64,000 nucleotides of DNA from Zanthoxylum bungeanum (taxonomy: Eukaryota; Streptophyta; Magnoliopsida; Sapindales; Rutaceae), in contig SKCR01029084.1 of NCBI GenBank assembly GCA_019454045.1, forward strand, positions 97,897 through 161,896. The letters are read 5' to 3'. Position 1 is the first letter of the stretch; each line of letters starts with the position of its first letter. Positions 54,181 through 64,000 of this stretch are shown piece by piece. Made by a program: the position numbers and the translations under genes. The notes beneath the pieces were generated by a model. That model ran no database searches. It worked only from the letters and a program-made list of their open reading frames with translations, and was not told the origin of the DNA.

Positions 54181-55128
54181 TCAGAAATGGATTCAATGCA
54201 TGCCAATCAAGTCTAGGACTTAGTTGAACTTCCTGAAGGAGTTAAACCTATTGGTTATAAATGGGTTTACAAAAGGAAGCGAGGGCCCGATGGAAAGGTG
54301 GAAACCTTTAAGGCCCGACTGGTAGCAAAAGGTTACACTCAACGTCTGGGATTGACTATGAGGAAACTTTTTCACCAGTAGCCATGCTAAAATCCATTAG
54401 GATTCTTTTAGCCATTGCTGCATATCACGAATATGAGATATGGCAGATGGATGTGAAAACCGCTTTCCTTAAATCGGATTCATTGAAGAAGATATCTATA
54501 TGGAACAACCAGAGGGTTTCATATCCAGCGAGACTTCAAACTTGGTTTGTAAGCTCCAAAAGTCTATTTATGGACTTAAACAGGCATCCCGAAGCTGGAA
54601 TCGTCGTTTTGATGAGATAATTAGATTATCTGGATTCATCAAAAATGAGGAAGAACCATGGTTTATAAGAAAGTTAGTGGGAGCATGATAGTTTTCCTAG
54701 TCTTGTATGTAGATGACATCCTTATCATAGGAAATGATATAGGGATGATGCAAAGTGTGAAAGCCTACCTTTACAAGAACTTCTCCATGAAAGATATGGG
54801 TGAAGCTTCCTATATACTAGGTATAAGGCTCTACCGAGATAAAGTCCGGAAGCTTATAGGGTTGTCACAATCGACGTACATAGACAAAATGTTAGAAAGG
54901 TACAGTTTTACCAACTGTAAGGCAGCAAATGTACCTTTCCGATACGGCATACATCTTTCGAAGAAAATGGCACATCAAACTGAGGAAGAGAGAGTTAGGA
55001 TGTCTAATTTGCCATATGCTTCTTGTATTGGAAGTATAATGTATGTTATGTTATGTACTAGACCTGACATCAGTTTCGGCGTCAGTGTGACCAGCCGATA
55101 TCAATCTGATCCAGGTAATGAGCCGTGA
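54181..55128 (+). pseudogene. pol: Reverse transcriptase of E11
   Basis: Reads KWVYKRKRGPDGKVETFKAR then LVAKGYTQR, then WQMDVKTAFL, MEQPEGFISSETSNLVCKL, SIYGLKQASRSWN and the catalytic LYVDDILIIGND (about 54699-54735, YVDD). ASYILGIRLYRDK and a run to RPDISFGVSV follow. Frameshifts lie near 54343, 54480 and 54655. All core RT blocks are visible. Confidence 0.92.
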
Positions 55129-55619
55129 AACATATCCTAAAATATCTTAAAGGCACCAAGGATAAGTTTTTGAAATATGGAGAAGATGAGCTACAAGTTA
55201 AGGGTTATACAGACTCCGACTTCCAGGGAGATCCAGATGATAGAAAATCTACATCAGGATACATATTTACCCTTAACGGTGGTGCAATTAGTTGGCGTTG
55301 TTCAAAGCAAGGCTCAACAGCTTATTCCACCACTAAGGCGGAATTTATAGCGGCTTCAAAAGCTGCTAAATAAGCTGTTTGGATTAGAAATTTTATCACA
55401 GAACTTGGTGTTGTGCCTAGTATTGCGGATTCGATCCCATTATATTATGATAATAACGGAGCCATCGCGCAAGCTAAGAAGCCGAGGGCGCATTCCAAGT
55501 CTAAACACGTGGAAAGGAAATATCGCATAATTAGAGAGATAATTGAACGAAAAGACATAGTGGTCTTAAAGGTTCAAGGACAAGACAACATAGCAGACCC
55601 GCTTACAAAGGCCTCCTAA
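55125..55619 (+). pseudogene. pol: RNase H of E11
   Basis: Open run to 55370 with LKYLKGTKDKF, VKGYTDSDFQGDPDDRKSTS then GYIFTLNGGAISW and AEFIAASKAAK; a single TAA interrupts. It continues AVWIRNFITELG, LYYDNNGAIAQAKKP, KSKHVERKYRIIREI and ends NIADPLTKAS at 55619. The acidic residues D (YTDSDF), E (KAEF) and D (YYDNNGA) of the active site are present. Confidence 0.93.
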
Positions 55620-55678
55620 GTTATTCGATAAACATGTGGAGGAGATGGGACTACGGTACCATCCAGATTGGCACTAAG

Positions 55679-55690
55679 CAAGTGGGAGTT
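55679..55690 (+). other. E11 polypurine tract
   Basis: CAAGTGGGAGTT immediately before the 3' LTR. Confidence 0.8.
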
Positions 55691-56131
55691 TAATGGAGTT
55701 GGTGCTTGGAGTGCCAATCCGAATTGTACATTTTATTATTTATTAATAAAATAACTATATTTTTCATTTCATACCCTATTAATGGTATTGTCATTACGCG
55801 TATTAAATTGATGTATCGTTATGCTAAGAATGACATCGACCTTAGAATAGTTTTGACACTAGGTGTAAACTATTCTTAAAGTAAATATTCATAGTCGTTG
55901 GTTTTGTTCATACGCGCGTACTCACGTACGCGCACGGTAATTTTATTTTTGTTCATTTTAGAGTTTCCGGACTCCGATTCAATCCCGGTTTTTTCCTATA
56001 CACTCGTAATGGAATATATTATTTCATCAAATGATTTAAAATTACACCCATACATGATATCCATAGGTTAGACTCATTTCCGCTGCTCGGGGAACCGATC
56101 CGACCCTAGGGGTTCCACAACTGCCCTAACA
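55691..56131 (+). repeat. E11 3' LTR with ~2.05-kb internal deletion
   Basis: Starts TAATGGAGTTGG (TG changed to TA) and ends CTGCCCTAACA; 441 bp. It matches 48527-48743, then jumps to about 50800-51018. The jump point is in GTTGGTTTTG|TTCATACGCGCG. Confidence 0.93.
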
Positions 56132-56136
56132 GCAAT

Positions 56137-57090
56137 GGTATTTATCGATGAAGTTTATCAGTGGCTCATCATCGCGATGCTTCATTGCCCTCAGTCACCC
56201 AACCGTCTTCATTGGTGTGCATGCTCCTTCAAAATGGGGCACAAATGACTTCCTTAGCTGTGAAAAGCTACTAATACTCCTTGAAGTCAAATTTCTGAAC
56301 CATAAGCTGGTCAGTCCCCCAAGGTCAATAGGAATACCTTGCAGACCGCCACCCTAACCGTGCCCTGAATCTCCATCAATGGCATAAACCTCTCTACATA
56401 TGACACGGGGTCATGGAGAACCTCCTTAGAAACTCTACCTCTGACACCTCCTTGGCGAAAGGGGACGCCGTCTCTATATCCTGGTTGTCCTGAGCATATC
56501 CTCTCGTGATCATCTCCCACTTCCTCATCCTCTTCTGGAATCAGTCCCCTAAATGGCTCTCGGTATCCTCCTCCATCCAGTTGGAGGCTTCCTCATACTT
56601 CCTTCTCCTTGAATGGTGTCACTTCACACGTGACGCCATACGTTCTTGTTCTCGATAACGCGCCCCGTTATCTCCCCAAAGTGGGGGCTATTGCTGGATG
56701 ATAAAGGCGTTCATCCATCATCATGTCTCTTCCGAACTTATTCTACTGATGCTTCACTCGCTATTACCACTTACATCACTTTGAGAGGGATTTTTTCTCA
56801 TAGCCTTTCGATCCCCTCCTACTTCGGATACTCTCTTACCATTGGCAATCTCTTCTCTGCTTCCACTAGGCTCTGTGGGTGCCTCATCTCCTTTTTTCTT
56901 TTCCAATTTCTCAATTTTCTCCAATATAACCTTCATAAAATTTTGAGTCGTCTACTTTTCCTCTATGATATTTTCCCTTTTCAGCCGCAAGTTCTCCTCC
57001 ATTTTTTTCATCCACTCCGCCGTTGAGACCTCCAGAGCTCTATGATATTCATCATCTATCATTGTCTTAGTATTCTTTTTCTGCTTTTTG
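56137..57090 (-). pseudogene. gag: N-terminal gag of E10
   Basis: The minus strand carries VSKEVLHDPVSYVERFMPLM, the core entry of Tat-type gag, then in shifted frames CKAF.LTL and KSFVPHFEGA and INFIDKY-like words up to the E11 site. The part at 57090-56560 is charged (EKIEKLEKKKGDEA) and decayed, and precedes the gag core. The region 56560-57090 otherwise shows nothing. Confidence 0.7.
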
Positions 57091-57096
57091 TATTGA

Positions 57097-57114
57097 TCCC
57101 CACAGACGGCACCA
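57097..57114 (-). other. E10 primer-binding site
   Basis: On the minus strand TGGTGCCGTCTGTGGGGA, the form I know from Tat/Retand-type elements. It fixes the LTR edge at 57120. Confidence 0.85.
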
Positions 57115-57119
57115 CCTAT

Positions 57120-58251
57120 TGATGGCTGTTTTTTATCCCCTCGAACAAACCTTCCTCAGCAATAAATTTGTCCGGTTATTAGGGAACCAAAAGTAAATTT
57201 ACCAAGCAGACACAGAGTTTACGTGGTTCGGCAGAGAGTGGCTCCAACATACGTCTATGAGAGTAAGGGGGTATTTTATTACTTACTCAGGGTCAAGACC
57301 AACCCGAGCTATAAGTGGGAGAAGAATACGAGATACAATATGGAACACCTCAGGTCTTAACTAGCCCGGTATAATTCTCTCGGGGAATCGGAAACCGATC
57401 ATCTTTATCTCTGTAGCTCTCGACTTTTACAAGTTTTGGATTTTAAGATTTTCTAACCCTTGAATCTGTGGCCTCAAACCCTTTATGTAGGCTCCTAAAT
57501 CTATTATTCCACCAATCCATGACGTTAGTCGTCATCATCAGACCTTCCTCGCCCCATGCTTCTTTTCCCCAACCACTCAACAAACAGTCGTACTGACACA
57601 TGGTTCAACCACTCCTGTCAGCAGAAACTCATCATTCCAACCTGTTAGCCACTACTGCATAATTTATTGATGTGACCTCAACCACCCATGTTAGTTGAAA
57701 CCCATCATTCCAACCTTTTAGCTAGTACTGCACACTTTGTTGATGTGACAGCCTACGGTGCAACTGCTCCGGTACTATTCTGTCTGGCATGGCCTTTTTC
57801 AATGGGAGTCATTGACCAGCTTCTGTCATAATCAGCTTTCTAAAAGCCTAAACTCACAATTAAGGAATAGGTCAAATAACTTAAATATCGGTCGGCCTGT
57901 GATCCCATCTTCGTTCCTCGGGTCGGCATACCAAGGCGGATGATGCTTGCCAGAGTTTCTAACTTCTTAAACCAACCAGATCGATTTGACATGGGTGAAC
58001 CGTATCGGGTCGGATTCAAAAAAATCTCTTAGAACTCCAAATCCATTACTCTTTCATCAGGTTGGGTCGATATGACAACTCACTTCATCCTCAACATGTT
58101 CAGCCCTTGGGAGAACTCCTCTGTACAACGAGGTCAAGCCCCTTCTGTGTTTTTGAGCCCCTGGGCCTTGTCATCCATTCTTTGGCCAAGTACAAATCTC
58201 ATTCTACCCCTCATCGGTATTTAAACCTCCTCGGGGTGAAAACCACCATCA
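57120..58251 (-). repeat. E10 5' LTR
   Basis: On the minus strand TGATGGTGGTTTTCACCCC ... AAAACAGCCATCA; 1,132 bp. No second copy lies in the window. Beyond 58251 the next five bases are ATAAA. Confidence 0.75.
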
Positions 58252-58732
58252 ATAAATGTGAATGTCAAATATATAATCACTAGTTATTATCTAAAATAAA
58301 ACTAATTCATATATAGATTGGTAAATCTTATATGAGAGTTCCAGGCTTTAATTACAATAATGAAAACTCATTTATTTATTTTGAATTAGAGTTGATTTAA
58401 GTAAAATAATAATATTAATGTAATTTATTCGTTTATTTATTTGATCTAAATTCTCTCAAACCTAATAAATTTACTTAATCCACTCCAAATAGCAAACCAA
58501 TAATAAAAATTAATGTGAAAAGAATTTATTTTAGAAAAATTGAATAATAATACCTTGTGATTGACAAATGTGAACTTCAGAGAATTCTTGGCAATGTGAG
58601 GCCTCGACCACCCAGTAGAGATGACTATGGGATAATCGATACAGTAGGTGCACATGGACCCTCAAATTTATCTCCAAACAAGGTCCTTGAATATATAGAC
58701 AAGTTAATTTTTAGTATATTACATAACTTATA
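58252..58732. other. Spacer with one exon-like open stretch
   Basis: AT-rich 58252-58570, nothing visible. At about 58580-58702 GC content rises and one + frame is open: RILGNVRPRPPSRDDYGIID then TVGAHGPSNLSPNKVLEYID. A possible acceptor ACTTCAG|A (58577) and a possible donor CAA|GTTAAT (58702) flank it. I do not recognise the protein. It may be a relic exon of a host gene or chance. Confidence 0.3.
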
Positions 58733-61700
58733 TATTACACCCCGCCCGAGGCAAGGGCTACCGACAGGAAATGATTATAACCCATCTCCTTGAACCTCAA
58801 AACTGATGACAATCAACATGACATACCTTAAATACTGAACTACCTGGATCACAGTCCATCACCGAAACAACCTGTAATAGGAATCAAATATTTATAAAGA
58901 ACCTCTGGTCCAACTCAAGCCATACAAATCACTTCGCCTATACTCTAGGCTCTGTGCCCACAATCACATATACGAATCAAAATTTTATTTATAAATATAC
59001 ATACACTGCAAAGAATTGCTCAAAATAAAATATAAACAACATAATCCATAGGCTCTTTGACATCCTTAAGATTATAGGGTAGGTGACTGCAGTTTGGGTA
59101 ATCCTTCGTCTCGAGGATGAGCATTCAAAGCTTGATGGCTAACCAATCTGGTTGCCAACCTGTAAAACTAGCAACTGTGGTGGTGTGAGTTATAAGAACT
59201 CAGTAAGCAACCACATATATATCATGAAAGACAAGAATGAAAATTTAAATTTAATATATATAAACATATAAATATTGTTGTAATCAGAAAACCTTTAAAT
59301 TTGCATTGTCCTTCACTCTTCATTTAACATGAATTCATGAGGCGTACCTTATGTGAGTTAGAAACCTTATTTGCACACCTTCTCGAACGTTCAAAACCCC
59401 AAATTGCACAAAACTTTTAAAATATAACTTGTGCAAGCTTCTAAATCCTCTACATTATAAAAATATAATAATCGTCAATATGAAATTGAATCACACACAC
59501 ACATAGCCAACATGAATTTCAATCACCTTCACCACCTAAAACAGGAAAACATGGTACAAGTTTCATAAAACTGATCTCATTTTTACTTTTTGAATAACAC
59601 ATCAAAAACCAACAAGCTCTCATTGCCCGAGTCACACGCAATGATCGAACAATGAACGAACAAAACCATGTCGACATAGAGTAGTGGGCCAGCCATTTTC
59701 TGATGGTCAATGTCCCAGAACAAGCGTCTTGGTGGAAAAATAATGATAATTCAGAAAATAATGAAAATATTTAAAAAATACCGAGACAAGAACATATCAT
59801 CTTCATTATATATAGTCAAAACCAGGTCAAGTGTCAATGCCCAAGTCGCACAAAAAGACTGAGTGAGGAACGAAACAAGCCCCTCATCGACAAGGTAGCG
59901 GGTCGATCCATTTTCGGATAGTGGAGACCCTAACAAGTCCCCGGGGGAAAGATAATTATAAATCATAAATACAAAAACATAAATCAAGCACTGTGACAAA
60001 AATATTTAATTAATCAATCACCTCAATGGAAATATAATGATGATTCATAAAGCATATAATAAGCGTCGAGGCGAAAATATATCATCGATCAAGCGTCTCG
60101 ACAGAAACATAATAATGATTTTGAAATCATGAAAATATTTAACAAGTGCCGAGACAGAATCGTTTAATCAATATATATGTCCGTTATGAAATAAAACTCA
60201 ATCAATCGAAATTCTCAAAACTTAAATCCTTTAAAATATTAGTAAGAAAAACATAAAATGCGGCATCTTCTCACCCTTTGAAAACATAAGTTACAAAAAT
60301 ATAAACAGAAAGCATAACTTAGAAATATACAGAGAATTATTCTAAACCACCAATACCCATTGCAATGGCCTTCCCAAACCCGTGGTGGCTTGGATAATAT
60401 GACTAAACTCGTCAGTATGAGACACATACTTGGATTTTGATCATAAAACATACACATCAATCATAAGTAATAAAATATACAATGTAAACTGGAACTATAA
60501 AATGTACAAAGAAAACATATTCCTAAACCTTCATCATAAAACATGTACTAAGAATATAAACATGAACCGTGCATAAAGGCCAATTTGAAGTTTCAACATA
60601 ACTAATAAGTTTATTTACATGAACATAAACAATTCGCAATTAATCTCAAACATTCACTCACACAAAAAACAAAATTCATGACCAAAATTCACCAAAACAA
60701 CCTTATATATAACATGAAGATTATTCACAAAACATCATATCAATAACACATTCAATACACCAAATACCTTATGATAAATGAAACACATGGCTACAACCTA
60801 TATAATTCAATATTTATCACCACTCTAGGCGTAAAATAAAAAGCATGCTTACAATGCCACCAAGACACATCATCAAACATTCCCTCAACACCAAATGTCA
60901 TGATACATTCACTAACTACATTACCACAAACAACACATCTCAAGTCTTCCTTCTCACCCAAATGCGGCCATGACACAACTAATATTCAATTTTAACGAAT
61001 CTAACAAATTCGATTCATATAGAATATTATATCATTATCCATAACACAAAAATCAATCCCTCATCATATCTAACTCGTTTATCCAAACAAAAACAAGTTA
61101 ATAGCATATTATATTATTCTCAACATAATTAATAAATCTTCAGTCTATACACGACTAAAAATGATTCATATCATTTTCAAGATCATCAAAATCAAAATCA
61201 AAGTCCTTTTTCCCTCACCCATTCGGCCATGACCCCCAACCAATAATAATCATGCTACCCACCAACACATCCCTAAATCTTTTACTCAAGATGCTAAACA
61301 CATCATTTACATCACCATCTTAACTTAAAGCTTTCCCATTTTTAACACCCATAATTCGTTCACAGCAACCATTCCATTATCAAGTTCGAATAACTCTCAT
61401 AAAATGATGTCAAATGTAACATCACACACAAGACTGTCCACACATCCAAAATCATAAAATCAAGCCTCACACTCACTAAGGTTCGGCCATGCCCTAACCC
61501 ATTTCCAAGTTTGCAAGTTCTTGCCAAGTAATGACAACTCCATGCTAAATTAACACCAAATGCATGAATGATCATCATATAATCCATAATCAAGTCAAAT
61601 GAATCCATAAATGCCTAATTTCCTCATGGGACCAAAAATTGAAGATGAAGAACACACTTGAGTAATTTCAAAAATGAAGAAGAAATGATGAGAAAGAAGC

Positions 61701-62296
61701 TTACTTGTATGAGGCTAGCTTGAGAGAGATCCATTCTCCTTCTTGAATGGCATGAGATATGAAGAAAACTTTATGTGTTGCCATGGATGAAGAAAAATCG
61801 TGAGTTGAGGTGAGAGAGGGAATGAATAGTGGCTGCCTTCATAAAAAATTAGATATTTATGTAATAAAATAATATTAAATAATTTACACGTGTTAAAAAT
61901 GTAGAGCATTCTCGAACTACACAGTAATAGCCATGAAAAATGTGATTTTTTACTTGATTCTATTATGAATTTGGAAAATTTCTCAACATGAAAGTTATAG
62001 ATCTTCTTTTTGGCTACTGAAATCACTGAAGCTGTCGGTTACACGATAAAATTTCAACACCATTAAAATCACTGAAATCGGACATCGTTAGCTCAAGTTA
62101 TAGCAAAAATACTAAAGGCTGTCATTACACGATAAAATATAAATTTACCACGAAATTAAAAATTATTACTCCATGATCCCTGAATAATTTATACACATGA
62201 TGGACATGCTAATAATATATTATTAATCACTCAAATATATCTCGTGAATACATGAGGAAATTCGTAATTAAACCATATTGTCCAGTGTGTTATATT
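58733..62296 (-). repeat. E12 3' LTR (3.56 kb)
   Basis: Low edge TATTACACCCCGCC pairs with TGTAACACCCGCT at 62841, so the terminal G is mutated. Short ORFs within (59519-61608) lack known motifs and code nothing recognisable. The word CGGCCATG recurs near 60965, 61205 and 61486. Three CGAGACA/TCTCGACA-type words (59780-60150) form loose repeats. Confidence 0.65.
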
Positions 62297-62840
62297 ATCC
62301 CCCCTTATAAAAATTTCGTCCTCAAAATTTCTCAGCCCTTATATCTGATCATTCGAAACTAGATACATATGACATACTACCTTATTCGTATATGGAGTTA
62401 TCTCACTATATATATAATTAGAAGTCATGCATTTCATACATCAATACAGACCATATCACATCAAGCATAATAGATCAGAGAAAATAATTCATATCATAAT
62501 CAAATCAAACTAGTCAGTTTCAATCACTTCTAATCACATGAAATCATTCCATTCATATGTCATTAAATCATATCAAATTACATCACGTCAACTTACTCTG
62601 GATCCATTTTATCCATAAAACTTTCATGAAATATTGTATCACATCAGATCATAAATATCAAATATAGTTTACTCATATCAAATCTAAATCGTAACACATT
62701 ATATCATATACCAGAAAGGTCAAAGCAGATTACAAAAAAAAGACCTATATGGTTAATTAATAACAAAAAACTTACTCAGATGATCGGACACTCTATAGCT
62801 GCAGTTACCGAAACCTAAACTTTTACTCTGATATAATTTT
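62297..62840 (-). other. E12 interior: PPT, short non-coding core, PBS
   Basis: The minus strand begins at the PBS (TATCAGAGTAAAAGTTT, 62837-62821), then 480 bp of AT-rich sequence rich in ATCATATCAAATC words. It ends with AATTTTGAGGACGAAATTTT and the purine tract AAGGGGGGATAA. This end is typical of chromovirus polyprotein/PPT junctions, so the element seems to be an internal deletion product. Confidence 0.65.
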
Positions 62841-64000
62841 TGTAACACCCGCTAGAGGCAAAGAACTACCAGCAGGAGACGGGTATAACCCATCTCCCTG
62901 AGCCTCAAAATTGACGACAAATGGGCATGACGTACCCTAAATACTGAACTATTTGGATTATAGTCCAGCACCAAAACAACCTGTAATAAGCATCAAATAT
63001 ATATAAAGGACCTCCGATCCAACTCAAGACATACAAATCATATCACCCACACTCCAGACTCTGTGCCCACAATCACATTTAAAAATCAAAACTTAATTTA
63101 TAAATATGCATACACTATTAAACATTTCTCGAAATAATACATAAACTACATGATCCCTAGGCTCTTTGACACCCTTAGGATTCTAAGGTTTATGACTACA
63201 GTCTAAGTAATCCTTCATCTCGAACATGAGCATCTAAAGCTTGATGACTAACCGATCTGGTTGCCAACCAAACTAACTAGCAATTGTGGTGGTGTGACTT
63301 ATAAAAACTCAGTAAGTACCCACACACATATCATGAAAGATAAGAATGAATCTTTAAATTTAATACATATAAACATCTATATAAAAATACCGTTGTAGTC
63401 AGAAAACCATTAAAATTGTACTGTTTTTTACTCTTCATTAACCATGAATTCATTAGGCGTCCCTGAAGTGAGTCAAAAACCTTATACGCACACCTCCTCT
63501 AACATTTAAAACCCCAAATTGCACAAAACTTTTAAAACATAACTTATGGAAGCTTCTAAATCCTCTACATAACAAGCATATCATAATCGCCAATAGTAAA
63601 TTGAACCACACACATAGCCAACATGAATTTCAATCACCTTCGCCATCTAAAATGGGAAAACATGGTATAAATTTCGTAAATATGATCTCATGCTTTACTT
63701 TTCGAATAACACATCCAAAACCAACAAGCGCTCATTGTCCGAGTCACGTGCAAAGACCGAACAATGAATAAACAGAACCATATCGACACAGGGTAGTGGG
63801 CTAGCTATCTTCTGATGGTCAAGGTCCCAAAACAAGCATCTCAGCGGAAACATAATGATAATTCAGAAATCATGAAAATATTTAACAAATGCCAAGATGA
63901 AAATATATCATCGTCATTATATATAGTCAAAAATAGGGCAAGCGCTCAACACCCAACTCACACACAAAGACTGAGCGCAAAAAGAAACAATCTCATTGTC
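62841..64000 (-). repeat. E12 5' LTR, cut by window edge
   Basis: Starts (low edge) TGTAACACCCGCTAGAGGC and follows 58733-59900. Shared words include 'CCATCTCC.TGA.CCTCAAAA', 'CTCTGTGCCCACAATCACAT' and 'CAACATGAATTTCAATCACC'. Confidence 0.75.

Larger units (their letters stand above)
48527..56131 (+). mobile_element. E11: Ty1/Copia element with TSDs, nested in E10 gag
   Basis: 5' LTR 48527-51018, PBS 51022-51034, leader, polyprotein 51779-55619, PPT near 55680-55690, 3' LTR 55691-56131. The 3' LTR has lost about 2.05 kb internally. All coding domains are recognisable, in the Copia order gag-protease-integrase-RT-RNase H, with a modest number of stops and frameshifts. In the first ~216 bases the two LTRs differ at five places by eye. 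Confidence 0.95.
46625..58251 (-). mobile_element. E10: Tat/Retand-like gypsy element, split by E11
   Basis: Minus strand order: 5' LTR (58251-57120), PBS (57114-57097), gag (57090-56137), [E11 insertion with TSD GCAAT], rest of gag with a CxxxH-type knuckle (48521-47940), protease and start of RT (47740-46625). RT stops at 46625 where E9 begins, so RNase H, integrase and the 3' LTR are missing. Frames carry many stops. Confidence 0.8.
58733..64000 (-). mobile_element. E12: LTR element with long LTRs and ~0.54-kb interior
   Basis: 5' LTR from beyond the window to 62841, Met-type PBS at about 62837-62821, a short interior (62840-62297), a chromovirus-type end (GAGGACGAAATTTTTATAAG then GGGGGA, minus strand, about 62325-62299) and the 3' LTR (62296-58733). 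58733-59900 and 62841-64000 are clear direct repeats. The interior has no ORF with a known motif, so it is non-autonomous. Confidence 0.75.

Overview
The window looks like nuclear DNA from a flowering plant, most likely a eudicot, in a repeat-dense (heterochromatin-like) region. Almost everything recognisable is an LTR retrotransposon, whole, truncated or broken. The evidence is tRNA-type primer-binding sites, polypurine tracts, Copia and Ty3/gypsy gag-pol motifs, TG...CA long terminal repeats and 5-bp target-site duplications (TSDs). I found no intact host gene, no rRNA or tRNA gene and no CRISPR. All family and clade names rest on motif reading by eye; no database search was run.

Layout. 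1-805: end of a minus-strand Copia-type LTR. 1102-10140 (E1): a minus-strand, apparently non-coding (LARD-like) relative of Copia with LTRs, PBS and PPT. 10141-12775 (E2): a decayed chromovirus-like gypsy element. 12776-13347: a gag-protease scrap of an Athila-type gypsy, fused to 13348-20111 (E3), an Athila-type element on the + strand carrying a broken 'putative plant transposon protein' ORF. 20112-~43670 (E4): an Athila-type element on the - strand, split by later insertions. These are a solo LTR at 23176-28260 (E5, TSD ACTCT), which holds another LTR at 23631-27363 (E6) with a 176-bp tandem array, and a complete + strand relative at 28602-40408 (E7, TSD GACTC), whose 3' LTR holds a solo LTR at 38029-39959 (E8, TSD CGGGC). 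43670-46624: LTR-derived DNA (E9). 46625-58251 (E10): a Tat/Retand-like gypsy on the - strand, split in its gag by a + strand Copia element at 48527-56131 (E11, TSD GCAAT). 58252-58732: a spacer with one exon-like open stretch. 58733-64000 (E12): a minus-strand element with very long LTRs and only about 0.5 kb between them.

The main finding is that E7 and E4 both carry, between the integrase end and the 3' polypurine tract, an intronless copy of a LONELY GUY (LOG) cytokinin-activating phosphoribohydrolase gene. It follows an unidentified cysteine-rich ORF of 170 codons. Because two separate insertions share this arrangement, the gene was captured before they diverged and was copied with the element. 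E3 shares the flanking non-coding blocks and a trace of the 170-codon ORF, but carries a transposon-protein (PF20167-like) ORF where E4 and E7 carry LOG. This suggests a cargo slot in a conserved 3' chassis. All cargo genes here have lesions except the 170-codon ORF of E7, which is open.

How the parts work together. E7 and E3 lack reverse transcriptase, RNase H and the integrase core, so they could only have moved in trans. E4 retains broken versions of all three and represents the likely autonomous relative. The LOG and 170-codon ORF copies lie in both orientations, so read-through transcripts could form double-stranded RNA.
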